The translations under genes and the position numbers were made by a program. Shown in pieces: positions 50,667-59,027 of a DNA stretch of 64,000 nt. Location of the stretch: contig NZ_FNPW01000011.1 in assembly GCF_900107395.1 (NCBI RefSeq), forward strand, positions 178,608 to 242,607, written 5' to 3'. The stretch comes from Pseudomonas sp. NFIX28 (GTDB lineage Bacteria; Pseudomonadota; Gammaproteobacteria; Pseudomonadales; Pseudomonadaceae). Within the stretch, counting starts at the first letter, position 1, and each line of letters opens with the position of its first letter. The notes beneath the pieces were generated by a model that made no database searches, was not told the DNA's origin, and saw only the letters and a list, made by a program, of their open reading frames with translations.

Positions 50667-50731
50667 ACGCTGGCCGTCCGTGCCGATGCCGGTTCGGGCG
50701 GAAACCTTTTTATCGACAGAAGGAATCGTGC

Positions 50732-51883
50732 ATGTTGCGTAAAACTCTCTTGGCAACCCTCTGCGCCAGCGTTTTTCTGGGCTGCGCGCTGCCGGCGGCG
50801 GCTGCCCCCGGCCAATCATTGCACAGCGAATTGGGCCCCCTCAGCGTGACCCCGGTGGTCGAGGGGCTGGATCATCCCTGGGCGCTGGCATTTTTACCGG
50901 ATCGCCAGGGCTTCCTGGTGACCGAGCGCCCAGGCAACCTGCGGCTGGTCGGCGTCGATGGCAAGCTCTCGGCGCCCCTTGGCGGGGTGCCGCAGGTCTG
51001 GGCCAGGGGCCAGGGCGGATTGCTGGATGTGGTGCTGTCGCCGGACTTCAAGCAGGATCGCATGGTCTACCTGTCTTATGCCGAAGGTGGCGGCGAGGGC
51101 GGTACCGCCGGGACGGCGGTGGGGCGCGGGCGACTCTCCGAGGACCTGACGACCCTCAAGGATTTCCAGGTGATTTTCCGCCAGGCGCCCAAGCTTTCCA
51201 CTGGCCAGCATTTCGGCTCGCGCCTGGTGTTCGACCGCGACGGCTACTTGTTCATCGTCCTGGGGGAAAACAACGACCGCCCGACCGCCCAGGACCTGGA
51301 CAAGCTGCAGGGCAAGGTCGTGCGCCTTTACCCGGACGGCCGGGTTCCGGACGACAATCCATTTGTCGGCCAACCGGGTGTGCGCCCGGAGATCTGGTCT
51401 TATGGCCATCGCAACCCGCAGGGCGCGGCGCTCAATCCATGGAGCGGCACCCTGTGGGATAACGAGCACGGGCCCAGGGGCGGCGATGAGGTCAACCTGA
51501 TCGAGCGTGGCAAGAATTACGGCTGGCCCCTGGCGACCCATGGCATCAACTATTCCGGCGGGCCGATTCCCGAAGCGCAGGGCAAGACCACGATGGGGAC
51601 CGTGGCGCCGCGGCACGTCTGGGAGAAGTCCCCCGGCGTCAGCGGCATGGCTTTCTATGACAGCGACCGCTTCAAGCCCTGGCAGCACAGCCTGTTTATC
51701 GGCGCCCTGGTGTCCCAGGAACTGATCCGCCTGCAGTTCGACGGCGACAAGGTGAGCCACGAAGAGCGGCTGCTGGGCGAGCTCAAGGCGCGCATCCGCG
51801 ACGTGCGCCAGGGGCCGGACGGCTACCTCTATGTGCTGACCGACGAAGACAAGGGCACGTTGTACAAGGTCGGCCTGGAATAA
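50732..51883 (+). CDS. PQQ-dependent aldose sugar dehydrogenase
   Basis: 383 residues. Signal peptide (LLATLCASVFLGCALPAAAA), then the six-bladed propeller of the soluble glucose/aldose dehydrogenase family: GLDHPWALAFLPDRQGFLVT, a catalytic histidine in TGQHFGSRL, SYGHRNPQGAALNPWSGTLW and EHGPRGGDEVNLIERGKNYG. It matches E. coli YliI/Asd in size. It oxidises aldoses in the periplasm with PQQ. AAGGAA precedes the ATG. REPIN repeats follow the stop. Confidence 0.92.
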   Translation: MLRKTLLATLCASVFLGCALPAAAAPGQSLHSELGPLSVTPVVEGLDHPWALAFLPDRQGFLVTERPGNLRLVGVDGKLSAPLGGVPQVWARGQGGLLDVVLSPDFKQDRMVYLSYAEGGGEGGTAGTAVGRGRLSEDLTTLKDFQVIFRQAPKLSTGQHFGSRLVFDRDGYLFIVLGENNDRPTAQDLDKLQGKVVRLYPDGRVPDDNPFVGQPGVRPEIWSYGHRNPQGAALNPWSGTLWDNEHGPRGGDEVNLIERGKNYGWPLATHGINYSGGPIPEAQGKTTMGTVAPRHVWEKSPGVSGMAFYDSDRFKPWQHSLFIGALVSQELIRLQFDGDKVSHEERLLGELKARIRDVRQGPDGYLYVLTDEDKGTLYKVGLE

Positions 51884-51890
51884 CACCCGC

Positions 51891-52122
51891 AACGCCGATC
51901 CACCGTAGGAGCGAAGCTTGCTCGCGATAGCCGCAAAGCGGCGATGCATCTGCCAACGCGCGTTATCGTCGAGGATTTTTCGCGCGCAAGCTGCGCTCCT
52001 ACGGGGTAACGCCGATCCACCGTAGGAGCGAAGCTTGCTCGCGACAGCCGCGAAGCGGCGATGCACCTGCCAACGCGCGTTATCGTCGAGGATTTTCGCG
52101 CGCAAGCTGCGCTCCTACGGGG
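51891..52122. repeat. Tandem pair of REPINs, 117-bp unit
   Basis: A unit beginning AACGCCGATCCACCGTAGGA starts at 51891 and again at 52008, nearly identical over 115 bp. Each unit consists of two REP sequences in inverted orientation (GTAGGAGCGAAGCTTGCTCG and CGCAAGCTGCGCTCCTAC) around a shared centre, which is a REPIN. The second copy supplies the stop codon of the neighbouring gene. Confidence 0.92.
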
Positions 52123-53227
52123 CGGTGGGTGTGGGGGGCGGGTAGAGGATCACCGCGGCTTGCAGCTTGCCGCTGCCGAAACGGCACATCTTGGCGAATT
52201 CGCCGTGGCTGACCGGCAGGTGCTGGCAATCCATCGGCTGGCGGTGCTGGCTGTGGTCGACGTCGGGGTCGTGCAGGTAGACGAATTCTTCGTCGCAATC
52301 GGTGACCACCACCCAATGCGGGGCCTTGGAGCGGGTCAGGCGGTAGCTGCTGATCAGCACCAGGGGCTGGCCGCCATCAGCCAGCAGCTTTGGCAGCTCC
52401 AAGGGACCACCCAGCACCTGCAGGACATCGCTGCGGTCCAGCTGGGCGCAGAACTCTTCGTGCACCAGGCGCATGACGTCTTTTTTATGCTCATCGCGCA
52501 CCCCACCAAGAAACAGCGGCCCCCGGGCATTGACCTGCAGCCTGACGCGCAAGCCCCGGCGCCATGCGGCCAGCGCCAGCCCCTGAGGGCTGCAGCCGCC
52601 GTGGCCGGAGGTCATGAATACGGTGGTCGCCTCGCGCCAGATCTGCAGTTCCTCGCGACGCTCCAGAGCCCACCCGGGTTGCAGTGCGGCCATGGCCATC
52701 AACAGGCAGGCGGGGCCGCAGGTGAAATCGGTGGTCTGCTGGTAGTAGGGCACGCGGATAGCACGGGTTTCGCGATGCTGCAGGATGCGTTTTTCCAGGC
52801 GCAGGGCATCGGCGTGATCCTCGTAATAATCGTGCCGCACGGCAAAGCGCCGGTAGCCGCTGCGCTCGTACAGGGCGATAGCGGTCGGGTTGTCGCTGCG
52901 CACCTCAAGCCGCAGGTAGGCGCAGTCATGTTCCCGCGCGCAGGCCTCGATCCGCTGTAAAAGACGCTTGCCCAGGCCCAACCCACGGGCCTCGATCGCG
53001 ATGGCGATCGAATACAGGCGGGCCAGGGATGTGCCGCGATGGAACAACACCAAGGCATAGCCCAGCAGGTTTCCCGCCTGCTCGGCGACGATCAATCGCG
53101 CATGGGCGCGGCTGATCATCCACTGGAAGCTGCGCGGCGTCAGGCGATCGGTGGTGAAACACTGCTGTTCCAACCGGGTTAACGCGGGTAAGTCCTCAGG
53201 TGTGGCAATGCGCAAGACAAGATCCAT
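52115..53227 (-). CDS. GNAT acetyltransferase fused to a C39-like peptidase
   Basis: 370 residues from ATG 53227 with GGCGG upstream. Residues 1-150 form a RimI-like GNAT domain (SIAIAIEARGLGLGKRLLQR, LEVRSDNPTAIALYERSGYR). Residues about 155-360 form a papain-fold C39-like domain with Cys170 in TDFTCGPACLL, a later histidine in KAPHWVVVTD and Asp in YLHDPD. Its C-terminus PPPTPTAP ends at a TAG inside a REPIN. It is divergent from a RimK-like ligase gene by 92 bp. A joint role in adding and removing amino acids or peptides is plausible from this pairing. Confidence 0.85.
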   Translation of the reverse strand: MDLVLRIATPEDLPALTRLEQQCFTTDRLTPRSFQWMISRAHARLIVAEQAGNLLGYALVLFHRGTSLARLYSIAIAIEARGLGLGKRLLQRIEACAREHDCAYLRLEVRSDNPTAIALYERSGYRRFAVRHDYYEDHADALRLEKRILQHRETRAIRVPYYQQTTDFTCGPACLLMAMAALQPGWALERREELQIWREATTVFMTSGHGGCSPQGLALAAWRRGLRVRLQVNARGPLFLGGVRDEHKKDVMRLVHEEFCAQLDRSDVLQVLGGPLELPKLLADGGQPLVLISSYRLTRSKAPHWVVVTDCDEEFVYLHDPDVDHSQHRQPMDCQHLPVSHGEFAKMCRFGSGKLQAAVILYPPPTPTAP

Positions 53228-53319
53228 ATAACCGCCGTAAAAGTTGCGTAACGAAACGAGACTTTCAAAAAAGTTCGTGCTTAATAGAAAAGGTCTTGTT
53301 CTTAAGCGGATCAAACATT

Positions 53320-54906
53320 ATGTCAGCGGTACAAGGTCATTGGCGTGAAGTATCCGGGCAAAGTTTGCCGGCGACAATAACTCCGGTTAATTATTTTACC
53401 GCGCTTGGTGAAACTTCCAGCCAGTTGGTAATTATTGTCGAGCGCAAGGAAGACTGGGCTTCCTACTTTCCCAGCGAAGATATCGTCAGCGCCCAGGAAT
53501 ACCTGGAACAGGGCCGTGAAACCCAACCCGGCAAGCGGGTCCAGGTGATCAACCTGTGCCGCAGCTACAAGTACCTGGGCCACGGTTATTACTGCTCGTT
53601 ACTGGCCGAGGCACGGGGGCACAAGGTGATTCCCTCGGTGCGCACCATCAGCGAGCTGACCCGTAAATCGCTCTATGGCCTGGCCCTGGACGACCTGGAT
53701 AAATCCCTGGAGAAGGCCCTGAGCAATCATCTTTACAGCGATACCGAAGGTTTTACCCTGACCCTGTACTTCGGCAAGACGCATATCGAGCCATTACAGG
53801 AGTTGGCCCGCCAGTTATTCGAAGTGTTCCCCTGTCCTATATTGCTTGTGCACTTCAAGCGAACTAACGGCTGGCATATCGAAGGCGTGAAGTCCGGTGC
53901 CTTACATAAGTTGCGTGAAGACCAGGAAGATCAGTTCGCCCATTCCCTGGACAGTTTCAGTCGCAAGATCTGGCGCGTGCCGCGCTCGAAAAGACTGGCC
54001 CGCTATGACCTGGCAATCCTCCATGACCCGCAGGAGGCCTTGCCGCCTTCGAATGCCCGGGCGCTGGAGAATTTTGTCCGGGTCGGCAAGGGCCTGGGCA
54101 TCGACGTCGAGCTGATCGAGAAGAAGGATTACCCGCGTATCGCCGAGTACGACGCCTTGCTGATCCGCGAGACCACCAGCGTCGACAATCACACCTACCG
54201 CTTCGCCAAGAAGGCCGAAAGCGAGGGCCTGGTGGTGATGGACGACCCCACCTCGATCCTGCGCTGCACCAACAAGGTGTATTTGACCGACCTGCTGAAC
54301 AGCCACCAGTTGGGCATGCCCGTCACCGAGATTCTCTACAAGGAGCGACCGCAAGACTTCGAGCGCGTCGGCGAGCGCCTGGGCTTCCCGCTGGTGCTGA
54401 AGATTCCCGACGGCTGTTTCTCCCGCGGGGTGATCAAGGTCGAGAGCCAGCAAGCGCTGCTGGAGGCCACCGCCGAGCTGTTCGAGCACTCGGTGTTGCT
54501 GCTGGCCCAGGAGTTCTTCTACACCGAATACGACTGGCGCATCGGCGTGCTCAACCGCAAGCCGATCTTCGCCTGCCAGTACTTCATGTCCAAGGGCCAT
54601 TGGCAGATCTATAACCACAAGGCCAAGGGCCAGGACATCAACGGCGAATGCCGCACCCTGGCGATCCACGAGGCACCGCGGGCGGTGGTGGAGCTGGCGG
54701 TGAAGACCGCCAACCTGATCGGCGACGGGCTGTACGGCGTCGACCTCAAGCAATCCGGCGACAAGGTGGTGGTGATCGAGGTCAACGACAACCCCAACCT
54801 GGACGCCGGCATCGAAGATGGCTACTTGCGCGACGACCTGTATTCCCTGGTGCTCGAGGAGTTCGTTCGTCGCCTGGAGCTCAAGCGCCGCGGACAGGCG
54901 TGGTGA
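53320..54906 (+). CDS. RimK-like ATP-grasp ligase with RLAN domain
   Basis: 528 residues. The N-terminal 160 residues match the RLAN domain (VIIVERKEDWASYFPSEDIV, INLCRSYKYLGHGYYCSLLA). The C-terminal ATP-grasp domain (about 310-520) has PLVLKIPDGCFSRGVIKVE, the YGVDLK aspartate and VVVIEVNDNPNLDAGIEDG for metal and ATP. Such enzymes join a carboxylate to an amine, as RimK does with glutamate. The substrate is unknown. It is 7 bp upstream of the CorA-like gene and divergent from the GNAT-C39 gene. Confidence 0.9.
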   Translation: MSAVQGHWREVSGQSLPATITPVNYFTALGETSSQLVIIVERKEDWASYFPSEDIVSAQEYLEQGRETQPGKRVQVINLCRSYKYLGHGYYCSLLAEARGHKVIPSVRTISELTRKSLYGLALDDLDKSLEKALSNHLYSDTEGFTLTLYFGKTHIEPLQELARQLFEVFPCPILLVHFKRTNGWHIEGVKSGALHKLREDQEDQFAHSLDSFSRKIWRVPRSKRLARYDLAILHDPQEALPPSNARALENFVRVGKGLGIDVELIEKKDYPRIAEYDALLIRETTSVDNHTYRFAKKAESEGLVVMDDPTSILRCTNKVYLTDLLNSHQLGMPVTEILYKERPQDFERVGERLGFPLVLKIPDGCFSRGVIKVESQQALLEATAELFEHSVLLLAQEFFYTEYDWRIGVLNRKPIFACQYFMSKGHWQIYNHKAKGQDINGECRTLAIHEAPRAVVELAVKTANLIGDGLYGVDLKQSGDKVVVIEVNDNPNLDAGIEDGYLRDDLYSLVLEEFVRRLELKRRGQAW

Positions 54907-54913
54907 GCCGCCG

Positions 54914-55852
54914 ATGATCAAGCGCTATCAGCTGAGCCAGGGCCGCTTGCTGCCGGTCGAGCACCTGGACGTCGAGGTGATGCTGTTCAGCAACCCGGAC
55001 CCGGTCGAGCGCGACATGCTGCGCAGTGTCTTCAAACTCGACGAACATGCCCTGGCCTCGGCCCTGGACCCGGACGAGGTGTCGCGCATCGAGTTTCACC
55101 CGGACAACCTGTTCCTGATCTGGAAGCGCCCGGAGAACTATTCCGGCGGCGGCAGCTTGTCGTTCGAGGTGTCTTCCTGTGGCCTGCTGTTTTCCCCGCA
55201 GCGCCTGCTGGTGATTGCCCACGACGACAGCCAGTTCAGCGGCCTGGGCGCGCGCCAGGCCCTGAATAGCCCGCTGGATGTGCTGCTGGACCTGCTGTCC
55301 AACAACATCCATCACTACCTGGGGCACCTCAAGGTGATCAAGATGGTCGCCCGCGAGTTGCAGCAGAAGTTCAACGACTCGATGGAAAATCGTCATCTGA
55401 TCCAGATGTTCAATCTCAGCGAAAGCCTGATCTATTACATCAACGCCATCCACAGTAACGGCGCGGTGCTGACCCGGCTGCGCAATCACGCCGAGAAGGC
55501 GCATTTTGGCGCCGAGGCCCTCGGCCTGATCGACGACCTGATCATCGAAAACAACCAGTGCTACAAGCAGGCGGAGATCTATTCGACGGTGTTTTCCGGG
55601 TTGATCGATGCGCGCGGCAACCTGATGAACAACAACATGAACCGCCTGCTGCGCAAGCTGACGCTGATCAACGTGGTGTTCCTGCCGCTGAACCTGATCG
55701 CCAGCATCGGCGGCATGTCCGAATTCAGCATGATGACCGCCGGCACCCCGTGGTGGGTTGCCTACCCGTTATTCCTCGTGGCGATGCTGCTGGCGGCCGG
55801 GGGGATGGTGCTCGGTCTCAGGCGCCTGGCCGGCGGCGGCAAGTGCGCCTGA
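54914..55852 (+). CDS. CorA-family transporter with altered GMN motif
   Basis: 312 residues. Cytoplasmic N-terminal domain, long stalk helix (about 140-240) and two C-terminal membrane helices (about 252-272 and 283-303) as in CorA. The selectivity loop is SIGGMSEF, with Ser in place of the Asn of GMN. It may carry a divalent cation other than magnesium, or none. It follows the RimK-like gene by 7 bp and is surely cotranscribed, linking metal supply or membrane location to the ATP-grasp enzyme. Confidence 0.86.
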   Translation: MIKRYQLSQGRLLPVEHLDVEVMLFSNPDPVERDMLRSVFKLDEHALASALDPDEVSRIEFHPDNLFLIWKRPENYSGGGSLSFEVSSCGLLFSPQRLLVIAHDDSQFSGLGARQALNSPLDVLLDLLSNNIHHYLGHLKVIKMVARELQQKFNDSMENRHLIQMFNLSESLIYYINAIHSNGAVLTRLRNHAEKAHFGAEALGLIDDLIIENNQCYKQAEIYSTVFSGLIDARGNLMNNNMNRLLRKLTLINVVFLPLNLIASIGGMSEFSMMTAGTPWWVAYPLFLVAMLLAAGGMVLGLRRLAGGGKCA

Positions 55853-55856
55853 GGCT

Positions 55857-56621
55857 TCAGGCCGGTTGCAGGGTCAGCACCTCAAAGCCGTCGCGGGTCA
55901 CCGCTACCGTGTGTTCCCACTGCGCCGACAGGCCGTTGTCACGGGTGACCACGGTCCATCCGTCTTTCAGGTCGCGGACCCGGGCGCTGCCCTGGTTGAT
56001 CATCGGCTCGATGGTGAACACCATGCCTTCGCGCAACTCCAGGCCGGTGCCGGGGCGGCCGAAATGCAGGACTTGCGGCTCTTCGTGCATCTGCCGGCCA
56101 ATGCCGTGGCCGCAATACTCGCGCACCACGCTGTAGCCGTTGGTTTGCGCATGCTTCTGGATGGCATGGCCGATATCGCCCAGGCGCGCGCCGGGGCGGA
56201 CCATCTTGATGCCTTCCCACATCGCCTCGAAGGTGGTGCGCACCAGACGCTGGGCCTTGGGGCTGACGTTGCCGATCAGGTACATCTTGCTGGAATCGGC
56301 GATAAAGCCATTCTTTTCCAGGGTGATGTCGATATTGATGATGTCGCCGTCCTTGAGAATGGCCTTCTCATGGGGCATGCCATGGCAAACCACTTCGTTG
56401 ATCGAGGTGTTGATCGAGTAGGGATAGTTGTACTGGCCCTTGCTGGCCGGGCGGGCGCCCAGCTCGTTGCGGATAAAGCGTTCCACAGCCGTGTCCAGCT
56501 CCATGGTCGAAAGGCCGGGCGCGACGAAATCATCGAGAAAGCTGAAGACTGTCGCCAGCAGGCGTCCGGATTCCCGCATCAGCGCCAGTTGCTGCGGGGT
56601 CTTGATCAGGGCCTGGGTCAT
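55857..56621 (-). CDS. map: Methionine aminopeptidase, type I
   Basis: 254 residues. The five metal ligands are visible: Asp in DGDIINIDITLEKNGF, His in CGHGIG, and Glu in TIEPMI and near the C-terminus (QWEHTVAVT). It removes the initiator methionine. This is probably one of two map genes, since the essential copy usually sits near rpsB. Its start overlaps the stop of the ParD-like gene (ATGA). Confidence 0.93.
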   Translation of the reverse strand: MTQALIKTPQQLALMRESGRLLATVFSFLDDFVAPGLSTMELDTAVERFIRNELGARPASKGQYNYPYSINTSINEVVCHGMPHEKAILKDGDIINIDITLEKNGFIADSSKMYLIGNVSPKAQRLVRTTFEAMWEGIKMVRPGARLGDIGHAIQKHAQTNGYSVVREYCGHGIGRQMHEEPQVLHFGRPGTGLELREGMVFTIEPMINQGSARVRDLKDGWTVVTRDNGLSAQWEHTVAVTRDGFEVLTLQPA

Positions 56622-56821
56622 TCGCTGCGCCCCCGGATCAAGTCGCTCTTGTTCAGCAGCAGTTTGTTGATCAAGTCGTTGTAGCCCAGGTGCGGATTGA
56701 GTTCGGCCAAGAGGCCGATCTTGATCCAGAACTCGGCCTGGGCGTTGATGGAGCGATCCATGGCGTCACTGGCGACGCGGATCTGTTCATGCAGTTGATC
56801 TGAAATCTTGACGATGCCCAC
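56618..56821 (-). CDS. ParD-like small protein overlapping map
   Basis: 67 residues from GTG 56821. VGIVKISDQLHEQIRVASDA followed by MDRSINAQAEFWIKIGLLAE is the ribbon-helix-helix of the ParD-like antitoxin family. No ParE-type toxin is adjacent; the partner frame is methionine aminopeptidase, coupled by a 4-bp overlap. It likely binds the palindrome at 56839-56870 and represses its own operon. Confidence 0.78.
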   Translation of the reverse strand: MGIVKISDQLHEQIRVASDAMDRSINAQAEFWIKIGLLAELNPHLGYNDLINKLLLNKSDLIRGRSE

Positions 56822-56838
56822 GGGGTTTCTGCCTTGAT

Positions 56839-56870
56839 AAATATACGAAGTATATATGTTTCGTATATTT
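56839..56870. promoter_or_regulatory. Palindromic operator upstream of the ParD-like gene
   Basis: AAATATACGAA (56839-56849) and TTCGTATATTT (56860-56870) are perfect 11-bp inverted repeats spaced by 10 bp, starting 18 bp before the GTG. AT-rich inverted sites of this kind are bound by ribbon-helix-helix proteins. Confidence 0.7.
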
Positions 56871-56945
56871 GTCGGCAAATGGCAGATAGCTCGACCTGTC
56901 ATTGGCCATTGACTCACCAGCGACCCGCCGGTTAATTTCCTTGCC

Positions 56946-57014
56946 ATGACTTTTTCCGCATTTCGTTCCCAGCCAAGCATTATTACCGCCATTCCTGATT
57001 GGCGGGTTTGCTGA
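56946..57014 (+). CDS. Candidate attenuation leader peptide, 22 aa
   Basis: ATG 56946 opens a 22-codon frame, MTFSAFRSQPSIITAIPDWR then VC, ending at TGA 57012-57014. It contains three Ile and one Thr codon within six codons (ATT ATT ACC GCC ATT), and a terminator starts 11 bp after the stop. Threonine dehydratase is the committed step from threonine to isoleucine, so Ile/Thr codons in a leader are what attenuation would need. No strong ribosome binding site is visible. Confidence 0.5.
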   Translation: MTFSAFRSQPSIITAIPDWRVC

Positions 57015-57050
57015 CGACTGCACCTAACCCGCCCTAGAGGCGGGTTTTTT
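56986..57050 (+). terminator. Attenuator hairpins before threonine dehydratase
   Basis: AACCCGCC (57026-57033) pairs with GGCGGGTT (57039-57046), followed by a T run to 57050. Just upstream, CCGCC (57987-numbered region excluded; at 56986-56990) can pair with GGCGGG at 57001-57006, which in turn could pair with the CCCGCC of the terminator. These alternative pairings are the classic antiterminator layout. Confidence 0.65.
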
Positions 57051-57091
57051 CTTTCTGTCTCCGGGGCTTTCAACACAGCCAGGAGAGCCGT

Positions 57092-57929
57092 ATGAACCAT
57101 CCCGCCGAGCCCGACACGCAACTGGAACTGCTTGAGCACTACGTGAAGAAGATTCTCGCGGCGCCGGTCTACGACCTGGCGGTGCGTACGCCATTGCAGC
57201 CGGCGCCGGCCTTGTCGGCGGCGCTGGGCAACCAGGTGCTGCTCAAGCGCGAGGACCTGCAACCGACCTTTTCCTTCAAGATCCGCGGCGCCTACAACAA
57301 GCTGGTGCAACTGAGCGACGAGCAAAAGCGTCGCGGGGTGATCACCGCATCCGCCGGCAATCATGCCCAGGGCGTGGCGCTGGCGGCGCGGGAGTTGGGG
57401 ATCAAGGCGACCATCGTCATGCCTTCCACCACGCCGCAACTGAAAGTGCAGGGCGTCAGCGGCCGCGGCGCCCAGGCGGTGCTGCATGGCGAGAGTTTTC
57501 CCTTTGCCCTGGCCCATGCGCTGCGACTGGCCGAGAGCGGTGGCCAGACTTTTGTCTCGCCCTTCGACGACCCGGATGTGATCGCCGGGCAGGGCACGGT
57601 GGGCATGGAGATCCTGCGTCAGCATGGCGGGCGCCTGGACGTGATCTTTGTGCCGGTGGGCGGCGGCGGATTGATCGCCGGCATCGCCGCCTATGTGAAA
57701 TACCTGCGGCCGGAGGTGCGCATCGTTGGCGTCGAGTCCGAGCACTCCAACTGTCTGCAGCAGGCGTTGCAGGCCGGGGAAAGGGTGGTGCTGCCCAGCG
57801 TCGGCACCTTCGCCGACGGGGGCGCAGGGCGAAACCCTGGTGGCCATCGATTCCGGGGCCAATATCAATTTCGATCGCCTGGGGCAGGTAGCGGAGCGCG
57901 CGGCCTTGGGGGCCGTCGCGCAGGCATGA
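57092..57929 (+). pseudogene. ilvA: Threonine dehydratase with internal deletion and lost C-terminus
   Basis: From ATG 57092 the frame encodes a PLP fold: QPTFSFKIRGAYNKLVQLSD (Lys for PLP), SAGNHAQGVALAARELGIKA and the glycine loop PVGGGGLIAGIAA. After SVGTFADG at about 57820 the sequence jumps, in another frame, to GETLVAIDSGANINFDRLGQ, which lies some 90 residues further on in intact enzymes. It then stops at 57929. The C-terminal ACT-like regulatory domain is absent; a REPIN follows instead. The full enzyme is about 500-515 residues, so this copy is dead. Confidence 0.85.
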
Positions 57930-57963
57930 GAGGGGAGAGCATTGCTACGGCGGCTACACCTCA

Positions 57964-58110
57964 TGTAGCCGCTGGCGGAGCCTGCGAACGAGCGCAAAGC
58001 GCTCGCCAAACGGATGACACCGAGTCACTGACGCACCACGTTGCTTGGCTTGGCGGCTACTGCGTCCGGAGTGCCGCCCAAGCCGATCGCAGCCTGTGGC
58101 AGCGGCTACA
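57964..58110. repeat. REPIN downstream of the ilvA remnant
   Basis: TGTAGCCGCTGGCGGAGCCT (from 57964) and its imperfect complement ending at 58110 (GCAGCCTGTGGCAGCGGCTA) form two inverted REPs about 100 bp apart. They occupy the place where the regulatory domain of threonine dehydratase would be encoded. Confidence 0.75.
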
Positions 58111-58134
58111 GAGCTGGCGAGGCTAGCGACCGGA

Positions 58135-58617
58135 TTACTCCGCGCGGGCCTTCTCGACCTTGTCCGCGGCGGACCACAGGCGGTAGCGCACCTCGATGTC
58201 CTTGGGGGCGTAGATCACGATCGGCAGCTTGCTGTTGTAGCGCAGCATGAAGCCTTCGCCGACCACCGGCACGAACGCTTGCTTGCTGCTGCCCTCGGGG
58301 CAGGCCATCAGGGTGCTCATCGGCCCGCCGACCTTGTCCAGGCGGTAGTAGGAATAGCCCCAGCCTTCCAGGTTCTTTTCTTCCAGGGTGCCGCCCAGGC
58401 GCTGGCGATTACAGTCGACCGTCAGGGTCTTGCCAGCCAGGATCTCGACCTTGAAGTCCTCTTCCTTGGCCTGCTTGGGCAGATGGATCACTTGCCGTAC
58501 AAAACCTTCTTCAGCCTTGGGGTAGGGCGCCACGTCTTCGAGTTTGGCCGCATGGCTCAGGGTGGAAATACCGCTCAACAGCACGGCGATGGCGGTGGAC
58601 ACAGGAAAAAAGCGCAT
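58135..58617 (-). CDS. eco: Ecotin, periplasmic serine protease inhibitor
   Basis: 160 residues with AAGGAGG before the ATG. Signal peptide (STAIAVLLSGISTLSHA), then the ecotin fold: APYPKAEEGFVRQVIHLPKQ, CNRQRLGG, and reactive loop GPMSTLMACPEGSSK with Met at the P1 position in STLMACP. Two cysteines form the conserved disulfide. It inhibits trypsin-fold proteases, protecting the cell against host or predator enzymes. It is monocistronic. Confidence 0.93.
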   Translation of the reverse strand: MRFFPVSTAIAVLLSGISTLSHAAKLEDVAPYPKAEEGFVRQVIHLPKQAKEEDFKVEILAGKTLTVDCNRQRLGGTLEEKNLEGWGYSYYRLDKVGGPMSTLMACPEGSSKQAFVPVVGEGFMLRYNSKLPIVIYAPKDIEVRYRLWSAADKVEKARAE

Positions 58618-59027
58618 AAGGCCTCCTTGCAGATTGATCGACAGCGTCTCCCTGAACGAGAGTCGCCTACTTGAAACGCCGGGCAGTTTGACCGGGTAGC
58701 GCCCGGTGATGCAAACCCCAGCCGGTGTTACCCCGGCAAACAGGAACCTTTCGGCGAGGGCTGCCCGGAGGATGTATCGAACAGGGCATCACGCGTGGAC
58801 GGCATTCCGGCGCCGGCCTGGACGAGCATCAGGTATCGGGTGAAAAGTCTTACTGCTCAGAGCGAAAAAGAATTTAGCGCAGGCGCCAATACAACCTAGT
58901 CTAGGGATTGGCTGTCTCTTCCAGGGAGGTCAAGTCACGCCGCACGCCGTATTCGGGTAGGGAATCCCGAAGCGATCATAATGTTGGCCATCACCGAATG
59001 GCTGCTGCACCAAAGGAGAGATTTGCC
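58618..59027. other. Divergent promoter region of eco and the DUF1652 gene
   Basis: Two short GC hairpins (around 58690-58710 and 58722-58736) and TTCGGG-CCCGAA (58951-58972) are visible. No coding frame is convincing in it. Confidence 0.45.

Noticed and set aside
56618..58009. A 463-codon minus-strand frame across the ilvA region
   Set aside because: Only its last 67 codons (the ParD-like gene, GTG 56821) look like protein; the rest is antisense to threonine dehydratase.
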